From an uncultured Maribacter sp. (lineage in GTDB: Bacteria; Bacteroidota; Bacteroidia; Flavobacteriales; Flavobacteriaceae), in the NCBI GenBank assembly GCA_947498505.1, contig CANMKG010000008.1:1-64000 (forward strand): DNA of 64,000 nucleotides, in the 5' to 3' direction. How positions within the stretch are numbered: position 1 is the first letter of the stretch; every line of letters starts with the position of its first letter. Below the pieces are notes generated by a model that saw nothing but the letters and a program-made list of their open reading frames with translations, did not search any database and was not told the DNA's origin. Shown here piece by piece: positions 1 through 8,059 of this stretch. The translations under genes and the position numbers were made by a program.

Positions 1-154
1 TTTGTAATAAGAGTTCCCAATCGCTTGCTCTTCGAGAAAAGTTGGATTTGTAATGGTGATTTTTGTGTTGCTCTAGCCTTTTTTTGACATCATGCGATTC
101 ACCAACATAATATTTGTTTAACGATTTGCTGTATATAATGTAGAGATAATGCAT
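1..154 (-). CDS. GIY-YIG nuclease superfamily protein (5' part, runs off the window)
   Basis: Reading the reverse strand from an ATG at 154-152 gives an open frame of 51 codons that leaves the window at its left edge. The start reads MHYLYIIYS and is followed by YYVGES, the YI...YVG arrangement of the GIY-YIG nuclease fold, and then by a helix (DVKKRLEQHK) matching the family's conserved R...H region. Small single-domain GIY-YIG proteins of about 80-100 residues are common in Flavobacteriia and are often misnamed UvrC-like; their role is unknown. The gene lies just downstream of tRNA-Phe on the same strand, beyond a terminator. The C-terminal half is missing, so catalytic completeness cannot be judged. 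Confidence 0.8.
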   Translation of the reverse strand, partial: MHYLYIIYSKSLNKYYVGESHDVKKRLEQHKNHHYKSNFSRRASDWELLLQ

Positions 155-166
155 TGTTTTGTAAAT

Positions 167-196
167 AAAAAACCCGAACAATTTGTTCGGGTTTTT
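167..196 (-). terminator. Terminator of tRNA-Phe
   Basis: The arms CCCGAAC (173-179) and GTTCGGG (185-191) enclose a 5-nt loop. On the reverse strand the hairpin is followed by a run of T, just past the 3' end of the tRNA. The forward strand also has a T run, so it may work in both directions. Confidence 0.85.
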
Positions 197-198
197 CG

Positions 199-271
199 TG
201 GTGCCTCCAGGAATCGAACCAGGGACACATGGATTTTCAGTCCATTGCTCTACCAACTGAGCTAAGGCACC
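199..271 (-). tRNA. tRNA-Phe (GAA)
   Basis: The reverse strand folds as a full cloverleaf. Acceptor GGTGCCT (271-265) pairs with AGGCACC (206-200), with discriminator A at 199. The D-loop has AGCTCAGTTGGTAGAGC, the anticodon stem ATGGA/TCCAT encloses CTGAAAA with anticodon GAA, and the T arm contains GGTTCGATTCC. The anticodon GAA reads Phe codons. CCA is not encoded. It is transcribed alone, with its own promoter upstream and a terminator directly after it. Confidence 0.97.
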
Positions 272-326
272 ATTCTTTTTCAAGAATCGCTCTAAAAAAC
301 ACTAGAAGTGTTCTCCCAAGCGGGTG

Positions 327-357
327 CAAATATAATTTCAAATTTAGGATATACAAA
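327..357 (-). promoter_or_regulatory. Promoter of tRNA-Phe (Bacteroidota type)
   Basis: On the reverse strand, TTTG (357-354) is followed after 19 nt by TATATTTG (334-327), an exact match to the Bacteroidota TTTG-N19-TAnnTTTG promoter. The predicted start lies near 320, giving a 5' leader of about 50 nt before the mature tRNA. It is one of the best consensus promoters in the window. Confidence 0.75.
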
Positions 358-408
358 CAAAAATGTGAAAAAAGCCTTTTGTTTTTCTCATTTTTTCATC
401 TTTGTACT

Positions 409-1134
409 ATGAATTTAATTATTGATGCAGGAAATACCTTTGTGAAATTAGCTGTTTTTCAGGGAGAAACGATAGTTTTTGACGTGTCTGTTGAAAAATC
501 AAAGGTTGAAAAACAATTACTAAGTATTTTTGAAGTATACCCTAAAATTGATGGCGTAATAGTATCTTCGGTAGGATATTTGACCAAAAATGACTTGGAT
601 GTAATACCTAAAAATGTTTTTTTGCACGAATTAACACCTTCTTCTCAAGTTCCTTTTATAAATAAATATGGTACACCTAAAAGTTTAGGAGTGGATCGTA
701 TTGCATTGGTTACAGCTGCGTATCATTTATTTCAAAATTCCAATGTATTAGTTATTGATGCCGGAACTTGTGTGACTTATGATATTATAACAAATATGGG
801 GGAGTATTTGGGCGGAGCAATAGCTCCTGGAATAAACATGCGTTACAACGCATTACATAACCAAACCTCTAAATTACCATTGCTAGAAAAAGATGTTGTT
901 ATAGACTTTATCGGAAATTCTACCACAACAAGCATTCATAGTGGGGTTGTAAACGGTTTATGTGCAGAATTGGAAGGAGTGATTAACCAATATAATAGTC
1001 GTTTTAAAGATTTAACGGTGATTTTAACAGGTGGTGACACTCATTTTTTGTCCAAAACATTAAAAAATACCATATTTGCGGATTCTAAATTTCTTCTGAA
1101 AGGATTAAATTACTTATTAGCATATAATAAGTAG
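409..1134 (+). CDS. coaX: Type III pantothenate kinase
   Basis: CoaX phosphorylates pantothenate with ATP, the first step of coenzyme A synthesis, in the cytoplasm. The 241-residue protein has the acetate/sugar kinase fold motifs: the phosphate loop DAGNT at residues 6-10, the GVDR motif mid-protein, a second phosphate motif VIDAGTCVTYD, and GGAIAPGI. Its length is normal for type III enzymes. I start at 409 because the longer in-frame extension runs back over the tRNA-Phe gene and the 409 methionine opens directly on the kinase fold. A -7-like element, CATCTTTG (397-404), ends only 4 nt before the ATG, so the mRNA may be leaderless. No type I or II kinase is visible in the window. Confidence 0.95.
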   Translation: MNLIIDAGNTFVKLAVFQGETIVFDVSVEKSKVEKQLLSIFEVYPKIDGVIVSSVGYLTKNDLDVIPKNVFLHELTPSSQVPFINKYGTPKSLGVDRIALVTAAYHLFQNSNVLVIDAGTCVTYDIITNMGEYLGGAIAPGINMRYNALHNQTSKLPLLEKDVVIDFIGNSTTTSIHSGVVNGLCAELEGVINQYNSRFKDLTVILTGGDTHFLSKTLKNTIFADSKFLLKGLNYLLAYNK

Positions 1135-1190
1135 GTGCTATCAAATATGTAAGAAGTAGAAAATTGCATTTTTAAGGACTTGCCATTTTT

Positions 1191-1207
1191 TTGGCACGGC
1201 TTTTGAA
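1191..1207 (+). promoter_or_regulatory. rpoN-dependent: Candidate sigma-54 (-24/-12) promoter
   Basis: TTGGCACG, four bases, then TTGA reproduces the sigma-54 consensus TGGCACG-N4-TTGC, with a complete -24 box and one mismatch (A for C) in the -12 box. The -24/-12 spacing is exact. Transcription would begin near 1217, leaving a 160-nt leader before the gene at 1380. A sigma-54 activator gene is present at 42160-43431. RpoN itself is not in the window. Confidence 0.65.
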
Positions 1208-1379
1208 TTTATGCTAAACATCAGAGTTACTTTGATGCGAATTTTAAGATAATTTGATAGAAAAAAATCAGTTTAAAGAAATTTTATTGAAGATTATTTA
1301 ATTCGGAATTATCAATTAAAGATTTATAGTTCCAAAAAAGGAAAAAATTAGTACATTAACCTCCTAAATATAATTAAAA

Positions 1380-2750
1380 ATGAAAAAGAAACTTTACTTC
1401 ACGGCACTTTTGCTTATAGGAATAATTGGGGTAAGTAATGCTCAAGCTCAAAACCAAGAGTGTATGACTAACCTATCTATATATGTAGAGCACGCTAAGG
1501 TAAAAAATTATGACGCGGCATATACGCCATGGAAAATGGTTTATGATAATTGTCCTGATATTAACTGGGCAAATTTTGCATACGGAGAACGCATCTTAAA
1601 AAGCAAAGTGAAAAAATCTTCTGGAGCAGAAAAAGAAGGGTTTATTAATGATTTGTTATCCCTTTATGATAACAGCGGAAAGTACTTTCCTAAAAAGGCT
1701 AAAAAAGCAGAGGTAATTATTGATAAGGTTTTGTTGAAATACAACAACAAAATGATTCAAAATGATGAGATATATCAAATGTTGGGTCAAGCTTTTAAAG
1801 AAGATCTTGCTAATTTTAAAAACCCAAAAGCATTATATCTTTATTTTTCAAGCCTAGTAGACTTACACAATGCAGGTAAAAAAGACCTTCAGGAAGTTTT
1901 TGACGTATATGATGAAGTTACAGAGAAAATAGAAGCGGAGAATGTTAAGTTAACCGATATTATTACAAAGCTTTTACCTAAAGAAGAAGAAGGTACATTA
2001 ACTTCTAAAGAGAAAAAACGTTTGAGTTCTGCAACAACAAACTCAGAGTCTTTTGGTAAAATTGCCGGAAGTATCGATTCTAAGTTGGGAGCACTTGCAG
2101 ATTGTGGTAACTTAATTCCTTTATACCAAAAGAGTTTTGATGCTAAGAAGGGTGATGTTACATGGGTAAAAAGAGCTGTAGGTAGAATGTTTAGTAAAGA
2201 ATGTACTGAAGATCCATTGTTTGTAAAATTGGTTGAAGCTCAAAATGCTTTAGATCCATCTGCAGATACTTATTTCTACTTAGGGTTGTTAAAGCAGAAA
2301 GCTCGTGATAATAAAGGAGCGTTGGCTGACTTTAATAAGGCTTTAGAATTGGAAACAGATTCTAGAAAAAAATCTAAAATTGCTTACAAAGTAGCTACAA
2401 TATATAGAAGAGGAAGTAAGTCAACAGCTAGAAATTATGCTCAAAAGGCTATCAATGCAAATTCTTCTAATGGTAGAGCGTATTTATTAATTGCAAGTTT
2501 ATACGCAGGTAGTGCTAACCAATGTGGAACGACCACTTTTGAAAAAAGAGCTATTTACTGGAAAGCTGCTGAAATGGCAAGAAAAGCTGGTAGAGTAGAT
2601 CCGTCAATAAGCGGTAGAGCAAATAAATCAGCAGCTAGTTATGCTGCAAAAGCACCAACTAAAGAAATGATATTTACTGCTGGAATGGCAGGGAAAACAG
2701 TATCTTTTAAGTGTTGGGTTGGAGGCAGTGTAAAGGTGCCTAACTTATAA
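1380..2750 (+). CDS. Exported TPR protein upstream of lptC
   Basis: This is a 456-residue exported protein with a signal peptide at residues 1-23 (hydrophobic core ALLLIGIIGV, cleavage probably after AQAQ). The N-terminal half is helical and lysine-rich. The C-terminal part contains recognisable TPR helices around residues 295-380, with YFYLGLLKQKARDNKGALADF as the clearest unit. It ends in an unusual basic, Gly-rich tail with a Cys. The lptC start codon lies one base after its stop, so the two are almost certainly co-transcribed and translationally coupled. Related proteins occur at this place in other flavobacteria. I infer a periplasmic scaffold role, but no enzymatic function can be assigned. 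The candidate sigma-54 promoter at 1191 is its only clear upstream signal. Confidence 0.8.
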   Translation: MKKKLYFTALLLIGIIGVSNAQAQNQECMTNLSIYVEHAKVKNYDAAYTPWKMVYDNCPDINWANFAYGERILKSKVKKSSGAEKEGFINDLLSLYDNSGKYFPKKAKKAEVIIDKVLLKYNNKMIQNDEIYQMLGQAFKEDLANFKNPKALYLYFSSLVDLHNAGKKDLQEVFDVYDEVTEKIEAENVKLTDIITKLLPKEEEGTLTSKEKKRLSSATTNSESFGKIAGSIDSKLGALADCGNLIPLYQKSFDAKKGDVTWVKRAVGRMFSKECTEDPLFVKLVEAQNALDPSADTYFYLGLLKQKARDNKGALADFNKALELETDSRKKSKIAYKVATIYRRGSKSTARNYAQKAINANSSNGRAYLLIASLYAGSANQCGTTTFEKRAIYWKAAEMARKAGRVDPSISGRANKSAASYAAKAPTKEMIFTAGMAGKTVSFKCWVGGSVKVPNL

Positions 2751-2751
2751 G

Positions 2752-3363
2752 ATGACAAAAAAAGTTACATATAAAATTAAAAGCATTGCCGTGGTATTTT
2801 CCATGGCAATGCTTTTTTTTGCCTGTAAAGACAATTATAAAAGGGTAGGCAATGAAGCAAAAAAAAATGTGTTTCCTCAGGGAGTTGCTGAAAATTTTAA
2901 GTTAACCTATACCGAAGCAAAAGGCAAGGTGACTATAAAAGATTCCATTGCTGAAACTCGCGTTGTTGCTGTGCTAATAAGTCCTATAAGTGAGGATTTT
3001 GAGAATATGTCTTTTAGACATCGTACGTTTCCAAAAGGACTTTTGGTGAATTTTTACGATGAAAAAAATAAGAAAAGTGTTATAAAAGCAGATTACGGAA
3101 TTATTTATTCCGATACAAACGTAATAGATTTGCAGGGTAATGTGATTATAAAAAGTCACGACGGTAAAAAGCTAGAAACATCGCAATTGTACTGGGATAG
3201 AACTAACGAATGGATTTTTACCCAAGAAAAGTTTAAATTTACCAATCCCGAAGATGGTACGGTAATGGATGGTATAGGAATGGATTTTAATAAAGATCTT
3301 AGCCAAACAAAAGCACATAAAACAACTGGTTTAATGCTTATTAAAGAAAAAACTAATGATTAA
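2752..3363 (+). CDS. lptC: LPS export ABC transporter periplasmic protein LptC
   Basis: LptC links the inner-membrane LptBFG transporter to the periplasmic LptA bridge that carries LPS outward. The 203-residue protein begins with a basic, hydrophobic leader and lipobox LFFAC (Cys25), so it is a lipoprotein here rather than the bitopic form of E. coli. The body has repeating beta strands with alternating hydrophobics (KADYGIIYSDTNVIDLQGNV and KLETSQLYWDRTNEWIFTQE), typical of the OstA-like jellyroll. It sits one base behind the TPR gene and overlaps the next small gene by 8 nt. LptE is encoded elsewhere in this window (41605). Confidence 0.88.
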   Translation: MTKKVTYKIKSIAVVFSMAMLFFACKDNYKRVGNEAKKNVFPQGVAENFKLTYTEAKGKVTIKDSIAETRVVAVLISPISEDFENMSFRHRTFPKGLLVNFYDEKNKKSVIKADYGIIYSDTNVIDLQGNVIIKSHDGKKLETSQLYWDRTNEWIFTQEKFKFTNPEDGTVMDGIGMDFNKDLSQTKAHKTTGLMLIKEKTND

Positions 3364-3553
3364 AATTTTAAAGTATACAGAGTATTTATATTTAATTGTT
3401 GCTTTCTTTTCGTTGTATCGAATTTTTACAGACTGGAATGTGGATAGAAATAGCGCTTACCTCTTTTGCTTTTTCGCGGTAGTGTCTACAGGTATGTTTT
3501 TCTTTAGAAGAAATTACAGAAAAAAATTTGAACAACGAAAGCAAGATAACTAG
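3356..3553 (+). CDS. Small two-helix membrane protein
   Basis: A 65-residue protein overlaps the end of lptC by 8 nt and ends 8 nt before the next gene, so it is clearly part of the run. It has two predicted membrane helices (about residues 8-24 and 34-50) separated by a polar loop (TDWNVDRNS), and a strongly basic tail (RRNYRKKFEQRKQ), suggesting both ends are cytoplasmic. I do not recognise a family. Small proteins at this position are usual in flavobacterial genomes, which supports it being real. A role with LptC or the following CBS protein is only a guess from position. Confidence 0.7.
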   Translation: MIKILKYTEYLYLIVAFFSLYRIFTDWNVDRNSAYLFCFFAVVSTGMFFFRRNYRKKFEQRKQDN

Positions 3554-3561
3554 TTTAATTT

Positions 3562-4851
3562 GTGGATTTTACTGTAATAATTATCGTATTATCGTTATTG
3601 TTTTCAGCTTTTTTTTCTGGAATGGAGATTGCTTTTATCTCTGCGAACAGAATACATATTGAATTAGCCAAAAAACAAGAAGGAATTATTGCCAAAGTCC
3701 TTACACGTTTAACTAAAAAACCATCAAAATTTATTGCTACGATGCTAATTGGAAACAATATAGCTTTGGTAATTTATGGTTTATTTATGGGAGAGTTTCT
3801 CATGAATTGGTTTCAAAATTTAATACCTACATCAAATAGTTTATTAAATATTGCTTTAATAGATTTTAGTTTATTAACGCAAACAATAATTTCTACGTTT
3901 GTTATCTTAATCACTGCGGAGTTCATACCGAAAGTATTATTTCAAATATATTCCAATACATTGTTGCGGGTTTTAGCTATACCCGCGTATCTGTTTTACA
4001 TGCTTTTTTCTATAATCTCTGATTTTGTATTGTCAGTTTCGGATTTCATTTTAAAAACATTTTTTAAGACTAATGGAGATGAGGTTCAACTTTCATTTAG
4101 TAAAGTAGAGCTTGGAGATTATATTACAGAGCAAATGGAAACCGTTGAGGAGAGAGATGAGGTAGATTCTGAAATTCAAATATTTCAAAACGCTTTAGAG
4201 TTTACTGCAGTAAAAGCCAGAGAGGTAATGGTACCTAGAACCGAAATTACGGCTGTAGAACTTTACGAATCTCCTAAGATGATTGCAAAACTCTTTACGG
4301 AAACGGGGTATTCTAAAATTTTAATATACAAGGATACCATTGATGATATTATTGGATATGTGCATTCGTATGAATTGTTTAAAAAACCAAAAACCTTAAA
4401 AAGTATTTTGTTACCTGTAGAGTTAGTTCCTGAAACTATGTTGATACATGATATTCTAAAGGTGCTTACTAAAAAGAGAAAAAGTATTGCGGTAGTGTTG
4501 GATGAATATGGAGGTACATCGGGAATAATGACGGTAGAAGATATTGTGGAAGAGCTTTTTGGTGAGATTGAGGATGAGCATGATACCGTTGATTTAATAG
4601 AAGAAAAAATAAACGATACAACTTTTAAGTTTTCGGCACGGTTAGATGTGGATTATATTAATGAAAATTATAAGATAGAATTACCAGAGAATGATGAGTA
4701 TGAAACCTTGGGTGGTTTAATTGTTAATGAAACTGGTGAAATTCCTGAAAAAGATGAGGAGATTTTAATAGAAAACTTCTGTTTTACCATTTTAGAAGTT
4801 TCTAATACAAAAATAGATTTAGTCGCGCTTAAAATTTTAGAAGAAAACTAG
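3562..4851 (+). CDS. CNNM/DUF21-CBS-CorC_HlyC membrane protein (GldE-like)
   Basis: A 429-residue integral membrane protein starting at GTG. It has an N-terminal DUF21/CNNM transmembrane domain (about residues 1-190, three to four helices, with FFSGMEIAFISANR), a CBS pair (about 200-335, VPRTEITAVE and DEYGGTSGIMTVEDIVEELFGEI), and a C-terminal CorC_HlyC domain (about 345-425, YETLGGLI). Relatives are magnesium/divalent-cation transport or efflux factors, often called hemolysins. Flavobacterial GldE has the same architecture but normally lies beside gldD, which is absent here, so I do not use that symbol. It follows the small membrane gene by 8 nt in the same run. Confidence 0.88.
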   Translation: MDFTVIIIVLSLLFSAFFSGMEIAFISANRIHIELAKKQEGIIAKVLTRLTKKPSKFIATMLIGNNIALVIYGLFMGEFLMNWFQNLIPTSNSLLNIALIDFSLLTQTIISTFVILITAEFIPKVLFQIYSNTLLRVLAIPAYLFYMLFSIISDFVLSVSDFILKTFFKTNGDEVQLSFSKVELGDYITEQMETVEERDEVDSEIQIFQNALEFTAVKAREVMVPRTEITAVELYESPKMIAKLFTETGYSKILIYKDTIDDIIGYVHSYELFKKPKTLKSILLPVELVPETMLIHDILKVLTKKRKSIAVVLDEYGGTSGIMTVEDIVEELFGEIEDEHDTVDLIEEKINDTTFKFSARLDVDYINENYKIELPENDEYETLGGLIVNETGEIPEKDEEILIENFCFTILEVSNTKIDLVALKILEEN

Positions 4852-4957
4852 AAGGTTTAAAAGCCTTATTCCCTTTTTTATAGCTTTCTTATTTCAATTA
4901 AAATTGGTAATTTCGCCTCCCGATAGTAAATAGAACAATTTTAAATACTCCATAATA

Positions 4958-7075
4958 ATGGCAATTTTAGAGAATATTAGAAAACGCACCACTATATTGA
5001 TTTTAATAATTGGATTAGCGTTGTTTGCATTTGTAATTTCTGGTGTTTTTACCAGCAGTAATTTTGGAGGCGAAAAAGTAGGGTCTGCGGTTGCTGAAAT
5101 TAATGGAAACGAAATTTCAATAGATAAATTTAGGTCTCAGGTAGAATCTGCTACAAATAGAATGGGACCAACAACATCTTCTTTACAGGTTGTGAATCAG
5201 GTTTGGAATCAAGAGCTAAAAAATGCCATTTTAAATGAGCAATTTGAAGATTTAGGTATTGGTATTGAAAGAGATCAAATTATTGACTTTTTAAGAACTT
5301 CTGGTTATGCTCAGAATCCACAATTTCAAGATGAAAACGGAATTTTTGATGCTAATATTTTTAGACAGACCGTTGCTGATTGGGAAATTAACAATCCAGG
5401 ACAGTATCAAGCTTGGTTAGAAACTGAAGATTTAATAATTCAGTTAGCCAAAGAACAACGTTATTATAATCTTATAAAGGCAGGTGTTGGAGCAACTTTA
5501 AAAGAAGGAGAACTAGATTATAAGCTGGCTAATGATAAAGTAGATATAAAATATGTAAGAGTACCATTTACGTCAATCGCTGATAGTACAATTACGGTTA
5601 CAAAATCTGAAATCTCAGATTATGTTAAACAGCACGAGGAGGAATACAAGCAAGAAGCAGCAAGAGATATTAGATTTGTATATTTTGAAGAAAAAGCATC
5701 TGATGCAGATGAGGTAGCTTTAAAAGAAGGAATTGTAAAATTGTTGGATGATACGGTAGAGTTTAGAAAAGCAACAGATGCTTACGATACTATTAAGGGT
5801 TTACGTAGTACTACGGATATTGTTGAGTTTTTAGATCGCAAATCTGATATTAAATTTGATACCGTTTATAGAGCTAAAAAAGAATTGTCTTCCAGCGTTG
5901 CCGATACGTTAATGTCATTACAAGTTGGTGATATTTATGGACCTTATAAAGATGGAGATTTTTTTAAGATTTCAAAAATGGTTGCTCGTAAAGCAAACGG
6001 TTCTGTAAAAGCTAGTCATGTATTAATTACTTATGAAGGAGCACAGAGAGCAAAACCTGAAATAAAAAGAACAAAAGAAGAAGCAGAGACTAAAGCAAAA
6101 GAATTATTAAAGGAAGCTAAAAAAAGCGGAACAGTTTTCTCTGAATTAGCTCGTGATAATTCTGATGGTCCTTCAGCACCTAGAGGTGGAGATTTAGGAT
6201 ATTTTCAAAGAGGAATTATGACTCCTAAGTTTAATGATTTTGCATTTAACAATGAAGTAGGCACAATTGGTTTAGTAGAAACTGATTTTGGTTTTCATAT
6301 TGTAAAAATTGATGATAAAGAAGATGTTGTTCAAATAGGAACGCTTGCAAGAGAAATTGTCCCTTCTGAGGAAACTTCTAATCAATTGTTTACCGATGCT
6401 ACTAAGTTTGAAATGGAATCTATTGAAGGGGAAAAGCCTTTTGATGACTTGGCTAAAGAAAGCAAGTACATTGTGCGTCCGGTAAATAAAATAAAAGCAT
6501 TGGATGAAAATTTACCAGGACTTAATGCACAGCGTGGTATTGTACAATGGGCTTTTAATTCTGATACTGAAATAGGAGATATCAAACGTTTTAATGTAAA
6601 CAACGGATACGCCATTGTTCAAGTAACAAAGGAATATAAAGAAGGGCTTATGGCGGTAGAAGATGCTTCTGCTTCGGTACTTCCTAAAATTAGAAAAGAA
6701 AGAAAAGCGGCTCAAATTATAGCAGCTAATCAAGGTAAAGATATAGATGCTTTTGCAAAAGATAACAACGTATCGGTTTCCACAGCTTCTGCGCTAACAG
6801 TAAAGTCGCCAACAATTCCAGGAGCAGGAAATGAGCCTGCTGTTGTTGGTACAGCATACGCAATGGACGAAAATCAGACTTCTGGTTTAATTGAAGGTAA
6901 TACAGGAGTGTTTATGCTTTCGGTAACAAAAAAGACAGCTGCTAAAGTATTAGATAACTACAGCACTTTTGCAGGTTCAATTAAATCATCAAACGCTTCA
7001 AGAGTAAATACTGCGGTATATAATGCTCTTAAAGAAGGTGCGGAGATTGAAGATAAAAGAGCTACTTTTTACTAA
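4958..7075 (+). CDS. Membrane-anchored peptidyl-prolyl isomerase, PpiD/SurA type
   Basis: A 705-residue periplasmic foldase anchored by one N-terminal helix (about residues 11-30). Next comes a SurA_N/PpiD-like chaperone region (about 35-230), and then a parvulin rotamase domain at about 350-452, recognisable from SHVLITYEG, FSELARDNSDGPSAPRGGDLGYF and FGFHIVKI. The C-terminal 250 residues are a second helical chaperone region. PpiD helps exported proteins fold as they leave the Sec channel. The length is normal for Bacteroidota PpiD. It follows the CBS gene after 106 nt and may have its own promoter. A strong bidirectional terminator follows. Confidence 0.92.
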   Translation: MAILENIRKRTTILILIIGLALFAFVISGVFTSSNFGGEKVGSAVAEINGNEISIDKFRSQVESATNRMGPTTSSLQVVNQVWNQELKNAILNEQFEDLGIGIERDQIIDFLRTSGYAQNPQFQDENGIFDANIFRQTVADWEINNPGQYQAWLETEDLIIQLAKEQRYYNLIKAGVGATLKEGELDYKLANDKVDIKYVRVPFTSIADSTITVTKSEISDYVKQHEEEYKQEAARDIRFVYFEEKASDADEVALKEGIVKLLDDTVEFRKATDAYDTIKGLRSTTDIVEFLDRKSDIKFDTVYRAKKELSSSVADTLMSLQVGDIYGPYKDGDFFKISKMVARKANGSVKASHVLITYEGAQRAKPEIKRTKEEAETKAKELLKEAKKSGTVFSELARDNSDGPSAPRGGDLGYFQRGIMTPKFNDFAFNNEVGTIGLVETDFGFHIVKIDDKEDVVQIGTLAREIVPSEETSNQLFTDATKFEMESIEGEKPFDDLAKESKYIVRPVNKIKALDENLPGLNAQRGIVQWAFNSDTEIGDIKRFNVNNGYAIVQVTKEYKEGLMAVEDASASVLPKIRKERKAAQIIAANQGKDIDAFAKDNNVSVSTASALTVKSPTIPGAGNEPAVVGTAYAMDENQTSGLIEGNTGVFMLSVTKKTAAKVLDNYSTFAGSIKSSNASRVNTAVYNALKEGAEIEDKRATFY

Positions 7076-7100
7076 GAGTTGTTTTTATATAAAAGATAGT

Positions 7101-7126
7101 AAAGCTTCCCATTGGGAAGCTTTTTT
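7101..7126. terminator. Bidirectional terminator, ppiD-like / GHMP kinase
   Basis: The arms AAGCTTCCC (7102-7110) and GGGAAGCTT (7114-7122) enclose a 3-nt loop, with A and T runs on the two sides. It lies between the converging ends of the PPIase gene and the GHMP kinase gene and can serve both. Confidence 0.88.
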
Positions 7127-8055
7127 TATAAAATCATTTCGGCAAATGGGATAAGAGTATCGTATCCTTTTCGTTTAAAGTATCGCATTGCTCGTGCCGT
7201 TCCAGTAGCTAAAACAAAATCGCCTCCCCAAGCACCTAAGCTTTTAATACTTCCTTCAAAATCAGGAAATAAAGCCTCTTTTTGAGTTGGGACTTTTAAA
7301 TGCTCAGAAAGTAAGTTTTCATGTATATTAATTAGATTGTTAAATTGTTCTAAGCCAGTACAATCTATTATTTGAAATGTAATTTCGGATAGCTTTTTAA
7401 TAAGCTCTGTTTTTCCAGATGTTATGGCTTTGTAATTTGCTATGGCTTCTCTGCTATTTTGTTTTTTGTTTAAATACACAAAATAGAGGTGATTTTTAAA
7501 AGAAGGATTAAAATCAACTTTTTCTGCTGATGGCTTACTATTACTAAGCTTATAGGTAATGGGATAATTATGCTGGGCGCAAGCAATATCATATGCACTT
7601 CCGGAAAAAGAATTCCACAGTAGCGTATAGGCATTAACTTTTGCCCAACTAGCAATATTATTAATTAGCGTAGAGGAAGAGCCTAAGCCCCAGTTTCTTG
7701 GAAATGTTAACTTGGTTTCTATATCAAAACCCTTATTATTGGATAAAAAAGCAGGATTTAACTTAGTAGCTTCAGTAAGTATTTTAATAAGAGTATCCGC
7801 AGTTGCTAAGCTTGTGTCATTAAATTGTTCTTTGTTTTCGAGTTGTATAGTGTTGTGTTGTTTTAAAAATGTGGCATTAAACCACGTCTCATTGTTTTCA
7901 TCTAAACTGGTCCAAACAAGCTTATTTTCATTACTTTTTTTTAAACTTAACGATTGCCCGTATTTTGTTGGTATCGCCAATCCAAGAGCTCCATCAAGAA
8001 TGCCGTATTCTCCTGTTAATAGTAATTTGCCATTGCTATAGAATTTGGTATTCAT
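7126..8055 (-). CDS. GHMP kinase of the mevalonate locus (GYDIA family)
   Basis: A 309-residue cytoplasmic small-molecule kinase. The N-terminus has GKLLLTGEYGILDGALGLAIP, the GHMP sugar-binding motif, and motif 2 (the ATP loop) is GLGSSST. The middle has SGSAYDIACA, close to the GYDIA signature of the flavobacterial family often placed with isoprenoid genes, and the C-terminal glycine motif is GAWGGDFVLATG. HMG-CoA reductase ends 4 nt upstream on the same strand, so the pair forms an operon and the kinase probably phosphorylates mevalonate or phosphomevalonate. Which of the two cannot be decided from sequence alone. Confidence 0.85.
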   Translation of the reverse strand: MNTKFYSNGKLLLTGEYGILDGALGLAIPTKYGQSLSLKKSNENKLVWTSLDENNETWFNATFLKQHNTIQLENKEQFNDTSLATADTLIKILTEATKLNPAFLSNNKGFDIETKLTFPRNWGLGSSSTLINNIASWAKVNAYTLLWNSFSGSAYDIACAQHNYPITYKLSNSKPSAEKVDFNPSFKNHLYFVYLNKKQNSREAIANYKAITSGKTELIKKLSEITFQIIDCTGLEQFNNLINIHENLLSEHLKVPTQKEALFPDFEGSIKSLGAWGGDFVLATGTARAMRYFKRKGYDTLIPFAEMIL

Positions 8056-8059
8056 CCAA

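Noticed and set aside
229-408. In-frame N-terminal extension of coaX back to 229
   Set aside because: It overlaps the tRNA-Phe gene and its promoter, and the pantothenate kinase fold starts at the methionine at 409.
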